The position numbers were made by a program, and so were the translations under genes. This document shows positions 23,789 to 35,079 of a DNA stretch of 64,000 nucleotides, in pieces. Numbering within the stretch: position 1 is the stretch's first letter; every line of letters starts with the position of its first letter. Where the stretch lies: contig CM040085.1 of NCBI GenBank assembly GCA_022496805.1, positions 41,197,811-41,261,810 on the forward strand, given 5' to 3'. The notes below the pieces were generated by a model. The model ran no database searches, was not told the origin of the DNA, and saw nothing but the letters and a program-made list of their open reading frames with translations. Source of the DNA: Pohlia nutans (taxonomy: Eukaryota > Streptophyta > Bryopsida > Bryales > Mniaceae).

Positions 23789-24395
23789 TCACTCTATGTT
23801 TTTTAGGTTTTCTATGGCTTTTCTAGGCATTTTCCCCTTGATGTCTTTGATGCCTTCCAATGCCTTCATAAGGGAATCATGAATGAAATCAATCTTTGAA
23901 TCAAACTCTTTATGCTTTGCGTCGTTGTAGATCCTTTCCTCTTTGAACTTCAACTCAATGTCATCTCTAATCTTCTTGTTGCTAGCCTCCACAATCGTGA
24001 CAACATCTTCTTTTGTGAGTGGTGGAGTGTTTGTTGTCAAGGATGCAACCGTGTTGACCAATGCCGTGTTGATGTCATTAAAACCCCACTTGTCAACTAG
24101 CTCTTTTGATGGTGGTTCAAGTCCCTCCAACCTTCTCCTATGTGGCAAGAAAGCAACATAATTGCCACCAATGGTTAGAGTTTTGTTGAGGAATTTACGG
24201 TACACAATGGGATTAACACATTGAACATTAGCACAACCATTATGCTTGGTTCCAACCTCCCTATGGTACCAAATAGAAATGACATTGCTAGCATCCATGA
24301 GGATAACACTAACATAGCGGTTGCAGTGGTTGATAATATGTGTTCCACCTGTACTACTGGTTGGTTGCTGGTTGGTTGCCGTCTTTGGATTTTTT
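23789..24395 (-). CDS. Unknown protein fragment or exon with coiled-coil tail
   Basis: Open for about 200 codons on the minus strand from the MITE border near 24395 to a TGA at 23789. A Met occurs at 24298 (MDASNVISIWYHREVGTKHN), but the upstream part (for example GGTHIINHCNRYVSVIL) also looks coding, so the start is unknown. It contains a Cys pair (GCANVQC), a basic HRRRLEG stretch, and a Lys/Glu-rich helical tail. It stops exactly where the LINE leader begins and is cut on the other side by a piggyBac-like MITE. It could be an exon of a host gene or of an unrelated transposon. Family not recognised. Confidence 0.4.
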
Positions 24396-24399
24396 ACTT

Positions 24400-24948
24400 A
24401 ACCCCTAAATGCCCAAGCATCCAAATAGTGGATGGTGGTTGGTCAAATTCAATTTCAACTTTAAAGCTGATTATTTTTACTTTCAAGTCCAACTAAGAAA
24501 ATGGAGCTTATCAAGTCTAGTTTCTACTTCACTTTGTAAATCTGAAATAATCATAATATTAAGTATTTTATTGCACTCGCAATGTGAAGAGGTCATAATC
24601 CAAACTACACTACAAAGCATATGTCATCATCAAATTTCCACATTTAGAAAATATTTTTTAAATTGAAATTTTCATATGGTTCTTCATTGTAACTTGAACC
24701 CTTTTACAAAAAAAATTGGTTATTTGGAACAATTTTGTAATTTATATGAATTTCTTTGTGTATTTTACCTCAAAAATCATATTAAATTTATAACGCACTA
24801 AAAAAATTTGAAAAATTAAGGACCAATAGGAAACATATGTTTACATTTATTAAAAATATTTCAAAAATTATCTCAAAAGATATTGATGAGCAAAATCCAT
24901 ATGAAAGTGTTGTTTGACTTTTTTGTGTATGCTCTGGGCATTTAGGGG
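24400..24948. mobile_element. piggyBac-like MITE, long subfamily, complete
   Basis: TTAA at 24396-24399 and 24949-24952. Inverted ends are CCCCTAAATGCCCA and TGGGCATTTAGGGG. 549 bp, AT-rich, non-coding. Confidence 0.75.
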
Positions 24949-25009
24949 TTAAAGATTTGTAAATGAGGTTTCAAATGCCTGCAAATGATTATTTGCAAAT
25001 GATGTCTTC

Positions 25010-25234
25010 AACCCCTAAAGGACCAAGGATGAATATTCGAGTTCGACCAGCTCAATGTCGAGCGAGAATTGATCGTCAATTTATGAAATATTTAGCGCTG
25101 ATTCTACTCATCGTAAACAAGATGAGATGGTGATTTGAGTACCTAGGTGATCAAAAGATAAATCACGTAAATCTATGGTCAATAATTTATGGCCATGATT
25201 CCATCAAAAACATTACCTGATCTGGTGTACTCTG
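25010..25234. other. Worn piggyBac-like end, otherwise unassigned
   Basis: CCCCTAAAGGACCAAGGATG at 25013-25032 is a lone MITE end. The rest shows no coding signal. Confidence 0.35.
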
Positions 25235-26157
25235 CTAGTTTCAAAATTGAATCAATTTTTTACCTCCTACAGCTCCTCAAAGTTTCTACATACTAGAGTT
25301 ATCTGCAAAGTCCTTCAAAGTTTGAAGAAGATACTAGAATTTTGCTATTATATAATTTTATTTGGTTACTCCACATAGTTAAAAGGTATGAAAGAGCTTG
25401 GTGGTCTTCAAAGTCATGTGAAACTTTTTTGGGCACCAAAAGAGGAGCTCAAAAAAGTTTCATATGACTTTGAAGACCACCAAGCTCTTACACGCCTAAT
25501 AATTGTAGATCACCAAGCTCTTCCATACCTTTTAACTATTTGGAGAGACCAAATAAGACTATATTAAAACAAAATTCTATGTATCTCTTTCAAAGTTTGA
25601 AGGACTTTGCGGATAACTCTACTATGTTGAAATTTTAGGCCCGAAAAAATTCGTAAGCATGTTGTACCTGACTGTACATTGACAAGCCCTTGGATTCTAA
25701 GAAGAGCCCTTGGATTCTTGCCTTGAGAATACTCCAAAGATATAGATTGGAAAGCTCTGACAACTTTTATGCATGGGGTCGTGGGTGATAGGAATTTTGC
25801 TACTTTGATCATGCATGATAGGATGTTTTCTCATCACTGTAGCAAAACGTGAAATCCTATAGAATGTTATGGAACAGGCTGCATTTAACACTTAGAAATG
25901 AACAACACTGCATAGGGACCAAGAGATTCTTCTCTAATGCTTCCAAGGATGAGCCAGTGGACATCGGCACTTCTAGACTGAAATTTCTTCCAGGACCCTC
26001 TGAAGATTAGTACAGTAACAAAATAGGATCACAGTTTTTATGCCAGAATTCTACCAGGACCCTTGCCCTGTAGCTCCTTGAATTGTTTCACTTCAATCCT
26101 TAGTAGGAAACGACAATGACGAAAATTAGGTGTATTTTCCTGAATGGAGCTCCTTTA
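25235..26157. repeat. Duplicated segment A, left part
   Basis: Closely matches 62275-62894 (segment B), for example CCCTTGGATTCT and GATGAGCCAGTGGACATCGGC. Differences are single bases plus a 324-bp insertion at 25296-25619. The segment resumes after the pogo-like element at 30495. No coding function recognised; it may be part of a larger dispersed repeat. Confidence 0.85.
25296..25619. mobile_element. Foldback MITE with 5-bp target duplication
   Basis: Ends are inverted copies of GAGTTATC(T/C)GCAAAGTCC, flanked by TACTA at 25291-25295 and 25620-25624. Segment B keeps a single TACTA at 62320-62324, the empty site. A long inner hairpin is built on CTTGGTGGTCTTCAAAGTCA. Related lone ends occur near 31681-31699 and 56547-56570. 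Confidence 0.8.
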
Positions 26158-26599
26158 AGGTAGTGGTGCCAAATTCCGAGCGGTCCCAATTGTCGACCCC
26201 TACGAATCCGGGGGTGGGTACCGAAAACCGCCCGGGCTGGTTTTTGAAAATGACTAAGAAGGGCATGAATGGTAAAATGAGTGGATTTACGTTTACTACT
26301 AGTCGGAATAGGGCTCCCATCAGTCCCATGTGGATGAGAAAGTGATTTTTTTAATGGAATGACGGTGCAAAAAGTGTGTAATTAATTTTCTCATGGTTCA
26401 AAAAATAGCCCCCATTTTGGGCCGATTTTGCAATAAAGAGGGTGTATTTGGCGCTCCATGTGGGTGGTTGAAGGTTTAGGTGAGCTCCTAATTGCAAGCT
26501 CATGGGGACGGATTTGCATACAAAGCTTGTTGTTTGAGTGTAAAATGCATGGTTTAGTTAGTGCAACAAGGGAGAGTTCAAAGACACTGCTGGAGGTAG

Positions 26600-28252
26600 A
26601 TGAGAGTAGAAATGGACATAGTGGTGCAAGAAAGTGAGGAGTTTTGGAGTGGTGAGGATATAGTGCAAGAAACTCAAGTTTCTAGGTCCCCACAACACAT
26701 TTCAGCACAATATGGCTATGGAGAGAGATTACAAGAAGGTTTAGAGTTTGATGATCACATGGTGCAACTTGAGCATGGATCAAGGAGGAGGTATAGGAAT
26801 TCAGCAGCTACTCTACATGTAAATTCCACCACAATTGCAAATCAACATAGAGAAGAGGGTAGCTTGGAGGAGGCAAATGAGAGAGGTAGGAGGGCAACCT
26901 TGAGGAGTTCAGCCCCTTGGGGGCAGCAAAACTCCTCTCAAACTCATTTCAGGGGGGGAGGGGGAGAAGAAAACTTCCTTGGAGGACCTAGAGGTGCTAA
27001 TAGAGCTGCTCCAAATACTCAAGAGGTCACCTGCAACACATCTAAGGGGGGTGCAAACAAGAAAAATGGAAATTGGACAAACGCACAATTGAAGAGAGCC
27101 CTAGATGCAATTACAGATGAAGGCATAAAGGTAAGAACTGCAGCCCGTACCTTTGGAATTCCACCAACTTCAATCAGGGATCATTTGTATGGAAAAGTGT
27201 TGGGAAGGAAGAGGGGAGCCAAGCCAATTCTGAAAGAAGATGAAGAGGACAAATTGGTGGAGTATTTATTTAAAATGCAAGATTTGGGCCATCTTTTAAC
27301 CCTAGGACAGCTGAGGTTAAAAGTGGTCCAAAATACACAAACTAAAGAGACCCCCTGGAGTGCTGTAAGGGTCCCTGGAAGGTCATGGTTGAGGAGTTTT
27401 AGACATAGACACCCTGAACTAACTTCTAGAAAAAATCAGCCCCTAGAAGTAGCAAGAGCTAGAGGCTTGTGCCCATCAAGTGTCTCTACTTTGTACCATA
27501 ATCTACAGGAGTTATATAGTACCTTCAATTACCCACCCTCACACATATGGAATTGTGATGAGAGTGGAGTGCAAGCTGGAAGAAGTGGAGGGGCCGCTGT
27601 CTTGGCCACAGTAGGATCCAAATCTGTGCACACCATAGAACCAAATCAAAGAGAGCACTTATCAGTCTTGTCTTGCATCAATGTTGATGGAGGCAAAATA
27701 CCATACTTCTACATTCTAAAGGACACCTACTTCTTGCAAGACTATGTTAAAAATTGTGAATAAGATGCTGACATGGCCATGCAGCCCAATGCATGGATGA
27801 CAAAATGGCTATTTCACTCTTGGATTTCACATTTCATTGGAATTCTCAAAAAAACAGGGGGTATAGATGAAGAGAATAGGCACTTACTAATATTAGAATG
27901 CCACAATTCGCATGTAACACTTGAGGTAGTTACACTAGCCATGAATTTTGGATTGGACATAGTGACACTTCCTGCCCACACCTCCCATGCCTTGCAGCCA
28001 TTAGATGTGTATTGCTTCAAGCCATTCAAATCAACCTTTAGACAAATCAGGAACTCTTGGACACTAGACAACAAAGGAAGAAAGGTGGGCAAAACTGACC
28101 TTTGTGAGTGGACGACTCAAGCCTTGGAGAGGGCTCTAAGTCCCAAGAACATCAAATCAGGATTCAAAAAGACAGGCATATGGCCTCTAAATGACCAAGC
28201 TATGAAAACAAACATGCTACCAAGTGAAGGATTCATGGAAGGACATGGGTAA
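26600..28252 (+). pseudogene. pogo-like (CENP-B/DDE_1) transposase, stop at 27761
   Basis: N-terminal 150 residues are low-complexity. A psq-type helix-turn-helix follows (WTNAQLKRALDAI to TSIRDHLYGK) with a CENP-B-type second DNA-binding part ending PGRSWLRSFRHRHPEL. In the catalytic domain the first Asp lies in IWNCDESGV and the third in HALQPLDVYCFKP. The motif usually reading DGHNSH is here ECHNSH, so the second catalytic Asp is Glu. A TAA at 27761-27763 interrupts the same frame, which continues to 28252. The copy is therefore probably inactive on two counts. The family moves DNA at TA sites. Related protein tail at 28847-29340. Confidence 0.88.
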
Positions 28253-28846
28253 GAGAAGGGGGAGGACAACAGCACTGACCAGGAGTCCTATGATGAGGGC
28301 GGCAGTGACAATCAAATCAGCGAAGGAAGGGTGAGGCCAAGCAAGTGCAGCCCCAGGGCTGCTCTCCGAAGGGTAGCCACAGAAGGTGAGTCCGAGCTTG
28401 AGCAACTCCGAATGACACACGCAGGGATCAGCTCGGTGGAGGAGCACCAGAGTGACACACTCCGAAGGGCAGTTGCAGGAAGCAACTTGGTGGAGGAGCT
28501 CGGCACTTCGGCACTCCAATCTGCACGTCAAAGAACCGAAGGTCAGCTACAACTCGGCTCGGTGGAGACAACGGGCACTCCAGCACTCGGATCTGCAGCA
28601 CAAGGCACAGGCTTGGTGGAGACCAGGGGCAACCCGGGCATGCTCAGATCAGCTGCGGTATGTCGCGGTACTCTTGCCGGAACTGAAGAAGGGACTCCGG
28701 GGACTCCGAGCAGCAGCCCTCCGCAGCAGGCATGTTCCACACAAGCAATCCGTGGTCATTGCGAAGCTCTACGAATTTCAGCACATGTGGGCAGTGATCA
28801 TACCTTTGGCTAAAGTTGCAATGAGGGAATTGAGCTTGCAGCTGGT
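28253..28846 (+). other. GC-rich insert between transposase core and tail
   Basis: Much higher GC than the rest of the element, with diverged repeats of CTCGGTGGAG and CACTCCGAAGG about every 60-90 bp. All three frames are partly open, which reflects composition. It could be an intron, an acquired fragment or a repeat expansion. Confidence 0.4.
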
Positions 28847-29340
28847 ATGCCTCCACTTGGAGCTGAATCTCTAAATCCAAATCTAGAACCTCACCCCACA
28901 ACAAGACATTACTATGTAGATGTTCCAAACCCTGAAGAGAGCAATTATGAACCAAATGAGCAACATGTGAGCATAGATCCTACTTTCAGGGAGGAGTTAG
29001 AGAGGGGCAATGAGAATGACATAACTCAATTCTTGTGCTTGCCTGAACTAATTCCAGCAAAGAAAAGGAAAAAACATCAACCTCTTCTAGACTACTCGCA
29101 GAGCAGGATTTTAACATCAGAGGACTACATGAAAGGACTAGAGGACCTTCTAGCTAAGCAGGAGGCCACATCAGCTGCTGCTCTAAAAAAGAGGGAGGAG
29201 AAAGAGGCCACTAAGGAGGCACGGAAGCTTCAAAAAGAGCAACAACAAAGAGAAAAGGAGGAATGCGCAGCTCTAAGAGCTAACAAAAAAACAGGAAAGA
29301 CAGGAGCAGCAAGCTACGAGAAGAGCATTTGGTGGAGGTC
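28847..29340 (+). pseudogene. C-terminal tail of pogo-like transposase
   Basis: Contains KKRKKHQPLLDYSQSRILTS followed by a Lys/Glu-rich coiled coil with KREEKEATKEARKLQKEQQQ. This matches the C-terminal tail seen after DDE_1 transposases of plants and fungi. It is in a different frame from the core and separated by the GC-rich insert, so splicing or frameshift would be needed to join them. Confidence 0.6.
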
Positions 29341-30494
29341 ATGGCCGAGAGGGTCGGGGTGGGGACAGTGGTTCGGGCGGGAGGGACGTAGGCGCTGTCG
29401 ACACAGGGTGCGAATCAGCCCCACGAACTGCAGCACCGAGCACTCTAGCGCTTTTAGGGTGGCTAAATGGAGGCCACGCCTCAAGGCACGCAGACAGCAG
29501 GCTCCCTGGGACTCCGGCTCCGCCAAGGAGGGAGCCGCTCACCGCAACTTTGTCTCCGAACCTCCACCCGCAGCAAACCTGCCTCCCACCGTCTTCGCTT
29601 GGCCGTTGTGACTCCCTCCCGAGGGAATCCACATTCACCGCAGCCCCGCCTCTGGTGCACAGAACTCCACGGTGCTGGACACCGCATGAAACATCCTTTC
29701 AATCCTCTCCCCAAGCAAGGAAAGAGGCCCTCCCTTCAAATCATCACTACCTACAAGTGATTCAAGATCTCCAGATGGGTTTCTACAATCCTCACACAAC
29801 AACGCCCTTCTACCCGCACCCAACTACATACAACCTAAACCCATCACAGAATAGAACATGGGGAAGAGGAGGAGAATCTACAGGAAGTAGAGCTGAGCGG
29901 AGGGGACGTGAGTGAGAGCAGGACAGGAGCCCAGGCGGAAGGGCACGACTGACAGCATGTGGAGGGCGGGGACGAAGCAGGAGCCGTTGAGAACAGGGCG
30001 GAAAGCAACAATAGGGGAGCGGGATCAGGGCCCTTGCGTGGCCTGATCCTTCCCCACTATCTCGGATTAGCCTCCCTCATTGCTCGGTTTGGGGGCCCAT
30101 GTGGGCTACAATCATGCCCCTGGCAGGCTCACTCTAAATCCGGGCCTATCCACATTTTGAAACCATAGTGGCTGCCCCAGCCCACATGCATGAACGGTTA
30201 ATGGGCCAACCCCAAACCAAAAATGGCACTTTTTGGGTCAGGTTTGGAATCTTAAGTCCACCACTTTTAGAATTCAACTGTTCAAGACAGCCAGGACTCT
30301 ATGGGCGACTACTGGGCAGTCTATGACTTGAAGCTTAAAAATTCATAGAAAATTGTAGAAATGCTGAAAAATGTGTTTTTTTTTGGGATGCCTTTGCACT
30401 AGCTTTGCGGAGCATCCAAAATTAAAAAAGAATAAAAAATCACCAGCCTCAGTAAGTAAACCTGAAATTCAGTCGGGAATTGACACTACTACCT
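29341..30494. other. Non-coding 3' part of the pogo-like element
   Basis: GC-rich to about 30150, then AT-rich to the TIR. Several open frames on both strands follow from the composition; none shows a known domain. Confidence 0.4.
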
Positions 30495-33050
30495 TAGTTG
30501 TAGTTCCAGTTTACGTGATGAGGTATTTTCTGGATGTCAGAGCAATTTGTTCAAGGACAACAACAGTTCATAAATGATTTTCATAGTGCACAGGTAACAA
30601 ATTTTACCCCTTCTTTTTGTTCCTATTTGGTAATTCCATGAGGGGGAAAACTCTATGAGTAGATTAGTACTTTGGGGAAAGAAGAATTGAATTGTTCCTG
30701 ATTGAATTGATAATATTCATGTTTGATTTTATTTGTGAAAATTGTACTCATGTTTGATTTTATTTCTGAATCTTTGGATCATGTAACTACACTGAATGGC
30801 GTGTTAAGTGTTCGGGACAGTATTTCTCAAATCCGGACACTACTTGAAATTAGGGAGATGAAATGTCCTCGTAAGAAAAAATAAATAATATAATAGAGTT
30901 ATTTGTAAAGGGAACCGGTCTTTTGCCCTCCATGGAAAATAAAATCTAACCTGTATTTGAGTGCAGCCGCAAAGTAATCCTGTGAAATAAACTCAGGATT
31001 TGAGCGTTTTATGGAGGTGTCAGTTGCTATAAATGGCACAAATCTCCCAAAAAAAACAAGACCAGTGTTGGTTGTCATCTCACTCTGGCACAAGTCCTAC
31101 AATTCTTAAAATCCGCATTGCTTTAAGGGTCAAAGTTTATTCTTTTTAAAATCAAGTCCCTCCCATCAACCAATGTCCTTCAACTTATAACCAACGTCCC
31201 TGACACCACTACACAAGGAACTTATGACTTGACTTGGCGTTCAGTAAATGCCAGGAAAAAACTGGTGTTTTGGAATTCTTGACGGACTTGGGGAAGTCGC
31301 TTAGTGTAAATTTTGGGTACGTATGAGCGTACAAAGGGTATTTAATGGGAGGCTATGAAATAATTGGAATATTATACTATTTATAGTATACTTAGGCATA
31401 TTCCATATATATTCTCAGAATATTCCTAAAATATTCCCAAATTGGTTTTAAAACACCCTATATTACTTCTATAAATTTATAATTTTTATCTCAATTGAAT
31501 AAGAGACACTCTATATTTGTTCTCTCATAGTTATTTAAATTCTTGATAGTGACTTCCGCGGGTTGACGGATGAATTGAGTCTATGATGAGTTCTATTTCT
31601 GGTCTACAGTGAAACCTTGCTAGTGGCATCGGCGACCCTGTGATTTTCAATTTAGAGGTTACAAACCCAGGGTTTGGGGTACTTTGCGGATAACTCTAAT
31701 GTTCCAATAACATATGGCAACTTTATAATAAATATGGCATGCCACCTCATGTCACTCTCAATACTTGGAAAGAATATGTCACTCTCAATGAAAGTGGGAA
31801 TGACAAGTGGCAAACTCCTATGTAGTGTCAAGGGACACTATTTCTCTCTACCTTTGAATGAATTGTGGAAAAAAACATCAATTATCTCCAGACACTAGAT
31901 ACGCCATTCAATGTAGCTTACAAGAAAGACGCCTCAAGTAATACAAACACTAGGAGCATCTCATTCTTAACCCATAAGTGCCCAGGTACTGTAGCCTAAA
32001 ATCATGGAAATGCAGTGTTTCATTTACTGTACCGGACCTTTGTACGTTTAATAAACAACAATTTACGTAAGAGACTGTTCGAAATCAGATTAAAGGTCGA
32101 TGACCAAATAACCAACTACTATAAATCAACAACATCTCCAACTGGTGTTCATTGAGACCTTCTCGTTCTATACCAATACTAGATTTGCGTGAAAAGCTTA
32201 ACCTCTAAACGCTGCCCAAACAAAAATCTGGTTTGTGAGAGGAACTAACTATTCAATTCCAACAGCTACGTAAATGACTTCCAACCAAATCATTTTATAA
32301 AGGAATTAATTGGTCATGCCACTCCTTCAAGTTAAATTCATATCATTCAAGCTATTTCTAGATTTTACATGGGGTCTCAACTACAAAGAGAGTCCTAAAA
32401 ACGATTCACTGCGTAGTAAATTTTGGATTTCTCTAAAATTTTCCTACTTAACTAAATTTAGCCCATGAAAATGACTTAGTGGATTTTAAAATTTTCTGAA
32501 TATTTCCAACCTAAACTAAATTAAGCCCATGAAAATGACTTCTACTGCATACGAGCTTAACTAACAAAATGAAGTCTAGTTTCTACTCCACTTTGAACTT
32601 ATGATTGTATCCAACTTTATTCAATCCATACACTTAGATCTATGATTGCTATCAACAATATTTTGTAAAAAAATTGAAACACAAAACTCAAAATTCAATT
32701 GTAATTCAATTACCAATTAGATATAAACAATCTATGGATGAGATTTGTAGTGATTTTTGGAATTTTTTTGTTTGCTTAATTTTATGAGTTGACTTTTTCA
32801 AGAGCACATTAACACTGAAATCATCAAAATTTTGGGTGAATCACTACAGCGTGAAATGAAGCATAAACATTTTACAAATCATCCCCTTTCTAATTACATC
32901 ACACATGCAAGAAGCCAACTTCCCATAAAATCTATTGTAAAAAATCAACAAAGCAAAAAGTGAATGACGGATGAGAAAACATGGATGAAATCTATACTTT
33001 CTTCGAATCAAATTTTCTTCGAACTCAATTTGACCTTCCCAATTTAGGCA
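30495..33050. repeat. Duplicated segment A, right part
   Basis: Continues the match to segment B (62895-64000): 30495-30789 pairs with 62893-63200, and 31914-32460 pairs with 63456-64000. The intervening 30790-31913 is an insertion. The part after 32560 resembles the long piggyBac-like MITE at 727-1278. No gene seen. Confidence 0.75.
30790..31913. mobile_element. Non-autonomous TIR element, TA target
   Basis: Left end CACTGAATGGCGTGT and inverted right end CATTGAATGGCGTAT, flanked by TA at 30788-30789 and 31914-31915. Imperfect TIR of about 27 bp. 1124 bp, no transposase. The corresponding site of segment B carries a different insertion. Confidence 0.65.
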
Positions 33051-33550
33051 CAAAAAAAAGATTCAAGTTTTTTTGAAATTTTTTCTAGGTATAGAAAATT
33101 GCCTGCATGATATAGTGCAAATTTTCTTTTTGGAAAAAAAGCTTTTTTTACATCGCTAAAAACATCAAAAGTCCGCTGAAAAATAAAAAACTACTCACAG
33201 ACTTCGTAATTTTGGCAAAAAAAAAAAATCAAATTTTCTTGAAATTTTTTCTAGATATGTGAAAATTCCTGCATGATGTAATGCAAAAAAAAGTTTGAAA
33301 AAAAAGTTAATTCACATCGTGAAAACATTCAAAGTCAGCTGAAAAATTAAAAAATAGCTCACAGCCTTTGCGATTTTGGCCAAAAAAAAAAAAAAATTCA
33401 AAATTTTTTTGAAATTTTTTTTAGATATAGAAAAATTCCTGCATGATGTAGTGCAAAAAAATAAGTTTGTAATTTCTTTTTTTGTTTTACATGGCAAAAA
33501 AATCGCGAATGGTTACATTCGATTATAATTATAAAAAAAATTATAGACTT
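33051..33550. repeat. Diverged tandem repeat, about 125 bp period
   Basis: Three to four units share TTGAAATTTTTT(C/T)TAG(A/G)TAT, CCTGCATGATGTA and GTCTGCTGAAAAAT-like words. AT-rich and non-coding; mean unit about 120-130 bp from positions 33073, 33240, 33408. Confidence 0.6.
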
Positions 33551-33552
33551 AC

Positions 33553-33650
33553 ATCGAGACTTGTATGTGGTGTGGTGGTAAACACTAAGGTTTGGTGCTA
33601 GGAGGTCTGGAGTTCAAATCCGGCCATCGGCGATGGAGCCTAGATATTCA
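33553..33650 (+). repeat. tRNA-derived SINE-like head
   Basis: TGTGGTGTGGTGGTAAAC resembles a polymerase III A box, and GAGTTCAAATCCGGCC 45 bp later resembles a B box (GGTTCRANYCC). It does not fold into a proper tRNA by eye, so a SINE head or tRNA relic is more likely than a gene. Confidence 0.4.
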
Positions 33651-34529
33651 GTGGCGGGCCCCACCATGGTTTGGGTAGTCTTAGTTGTTTGACCGGGCAA
33701 CCAAAATTTTCCCCGGGCAGTCCAAAATAATGTTCGGGTAGGGCAGAAAAAATTGGGCAAATTTCATATATTTCATCGTGGATTTTTTAATGTTTTTTAT
33801 ATTTGTTTATTTTTTGAAATAAAATTATTTTGATCAAATCAATAATTTTGGAACAACAGATTTCAATTGGAAAATGACCAAGACAATGCGTCCTAATCAA
33901 CTGCTGCAATCAACATTTTTTTGTTGATACGGTCACAGGGTTTTCTAGTAGTGCGTGTTGCTACCACTTTGGGAAGCTCCAAGCGGTAAAACACATCGAC
34001 CTCCACTAGTTTCTCATTCCTTAATGCCTCCAACCTCTACTCGTACGCGTCTAGCACGTCCCTCCATTCATGTACATCATTGCTCTCAAATTGCACCATC
34101 TCTAGTTCTCATTCCCAACGTCCACTTAACTTGTGGCAAACCTAATCCTTTGCTTCAACCTTTAGAGTTTAGAAGTAGTGCGAGAGGTGGGAGAGTTAAT
34201 CTCTACCCTCACTCTCTGCCCCCAATAATCCCTCATCCTGCAATCTCCACCCTCCAACGCCTGCTGTCTGTTTAGCCTCCCACGTACCTTCTCTTGGCCA
34301 CCTTCCTCCATCCAGAAACAAATTTTGTTGACGTGGATTCCCTCAGTTCTTTTGTTCTCGAATTTTCTGCGCCCCTTCTTCCGGGTACAATAGACTTGCA
34401 ATTTTGCGGTCATAGTATAATATTCAAGACACTAAAAGTCTCACAAAGTTCCTGCAAATCATCACCATATTATCAATGTCGACATCATAAAATACAATCA
34501 AACAATATGCTTGTGTTTCCTCGATTGCA
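33651..34529. other. Intergenic, no gene seen
   Basis: A Pro/Ser/Leu-rich open frame at 33955-34275 has no recognisable domain and no splice support. It is left unassigned. Confidence 0.35.
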
Positions 34530-34816
34530 ATCAGGAATTTAGGACTTCACTAATTTTTAACGATTTTTAACTGATTTTATCGATATTTCATAGGTGCGTG
34601 TATTTCTCGCAAGGATTCCGCATGGGCTTCGCATTAATTCTGCACTGAATCCGCACGGATTCTACATTCACTCTTTTCGTTACCTAACAAAGTGCAAAAT
34701 CCGTGCGAAATTAGCGCGAAATTTGTGTAGAATCCGTACAAAAAATGTACAAACCCATGAAATATCGGATGTTGCACGGAAATCGTTTAAAATCCGTCGG
34801 GTCCTAAATTCCTGAT
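34530..34816. mobile_element. Foldback MITE, copy 2
   Basis: Left ATCAGGAATTTAGGACTT and right GTCCTAAATTCCTGAT; interior matches copy 1 at 178-451. GCA precedes and follows it, a possible 3-bp duplication. Confidence 0.75.
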
Positions 34817-35079
34817 GCATATTAGCTCAAGCTTCTAATTCTTTTTACAATTTCTTGTGATAGTCATTGTCTTCTTTTCCGCCTTTCTAAGTGAAATCAA
34901 TGTTGTCCTAATAAAAAACAATCGAATTGGTCTGCATCAACTCAGCGCCATCACCACAACTTCATAATTAATAATAAATATAAAATTTGAATAACATCAC
35001 AATACAAACACACAACTAAATAAGAAAAATTACCCTACACATAATAATTATTATCAATACCACATAATGAAAATAATAA

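Larger units (their letters stand above)
19439..23790 (-). mobile_element. APE-type LINE with an N-terminal 2A peptide, 3'-truncated
   Basis: Minus-strand order: simple repeats and leader (about 23790-23130), 2A-bearing N-terminal segment, endonuclease, reverse transcriptase. The coding strand is strongly A/C-rich and G-poor throughout, unlike the flanks. The RT frame ends at 19439 soon after the thumb region, where the Tc1 element begins, so the 3' end and tail are missing. LINEs are usually truncated at the 5' end, so this points to a later deletion. The clade (L2, CR1, Jockey or another) is not settled by eye. Confidence 0.85.
26158..30494 (+). mobile_element. pogo-like DNA transposon, complete ends
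   Basis: Ends AGGTAGTGGTGCCAA (left) and, inverted, AGGTAGTAGTGTCAA (right), flanked by TA at 26156-26157 and 30495-30496. Segment B shows the uninterrupted site CTTTAGTTG with one TA at 62893-62894, so the borders are exact. 4337 bp. It carries a transposase with one in-frame stop, GC-rich inner segments at 28260-28800 and 29350-30150, and a coiled-coil tail frame. Confidence 0.9.

Noticed and set aside
25564..25812. Frame shared with 62264-62512
   Set aside because: Conserved only because the segment is duplicated; stops and shifts differ and no domain is seen.
28331..28813. Overlapping frames in the GC-rich pogo insert
   Set aside because: All frames are open because of base composition; no domain or consistent codon pattern.
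33600..33650. tRNA gene
   Set aside because: A and B box words are present but no cloverleaf could be folded; treated as a SINE-like relic.
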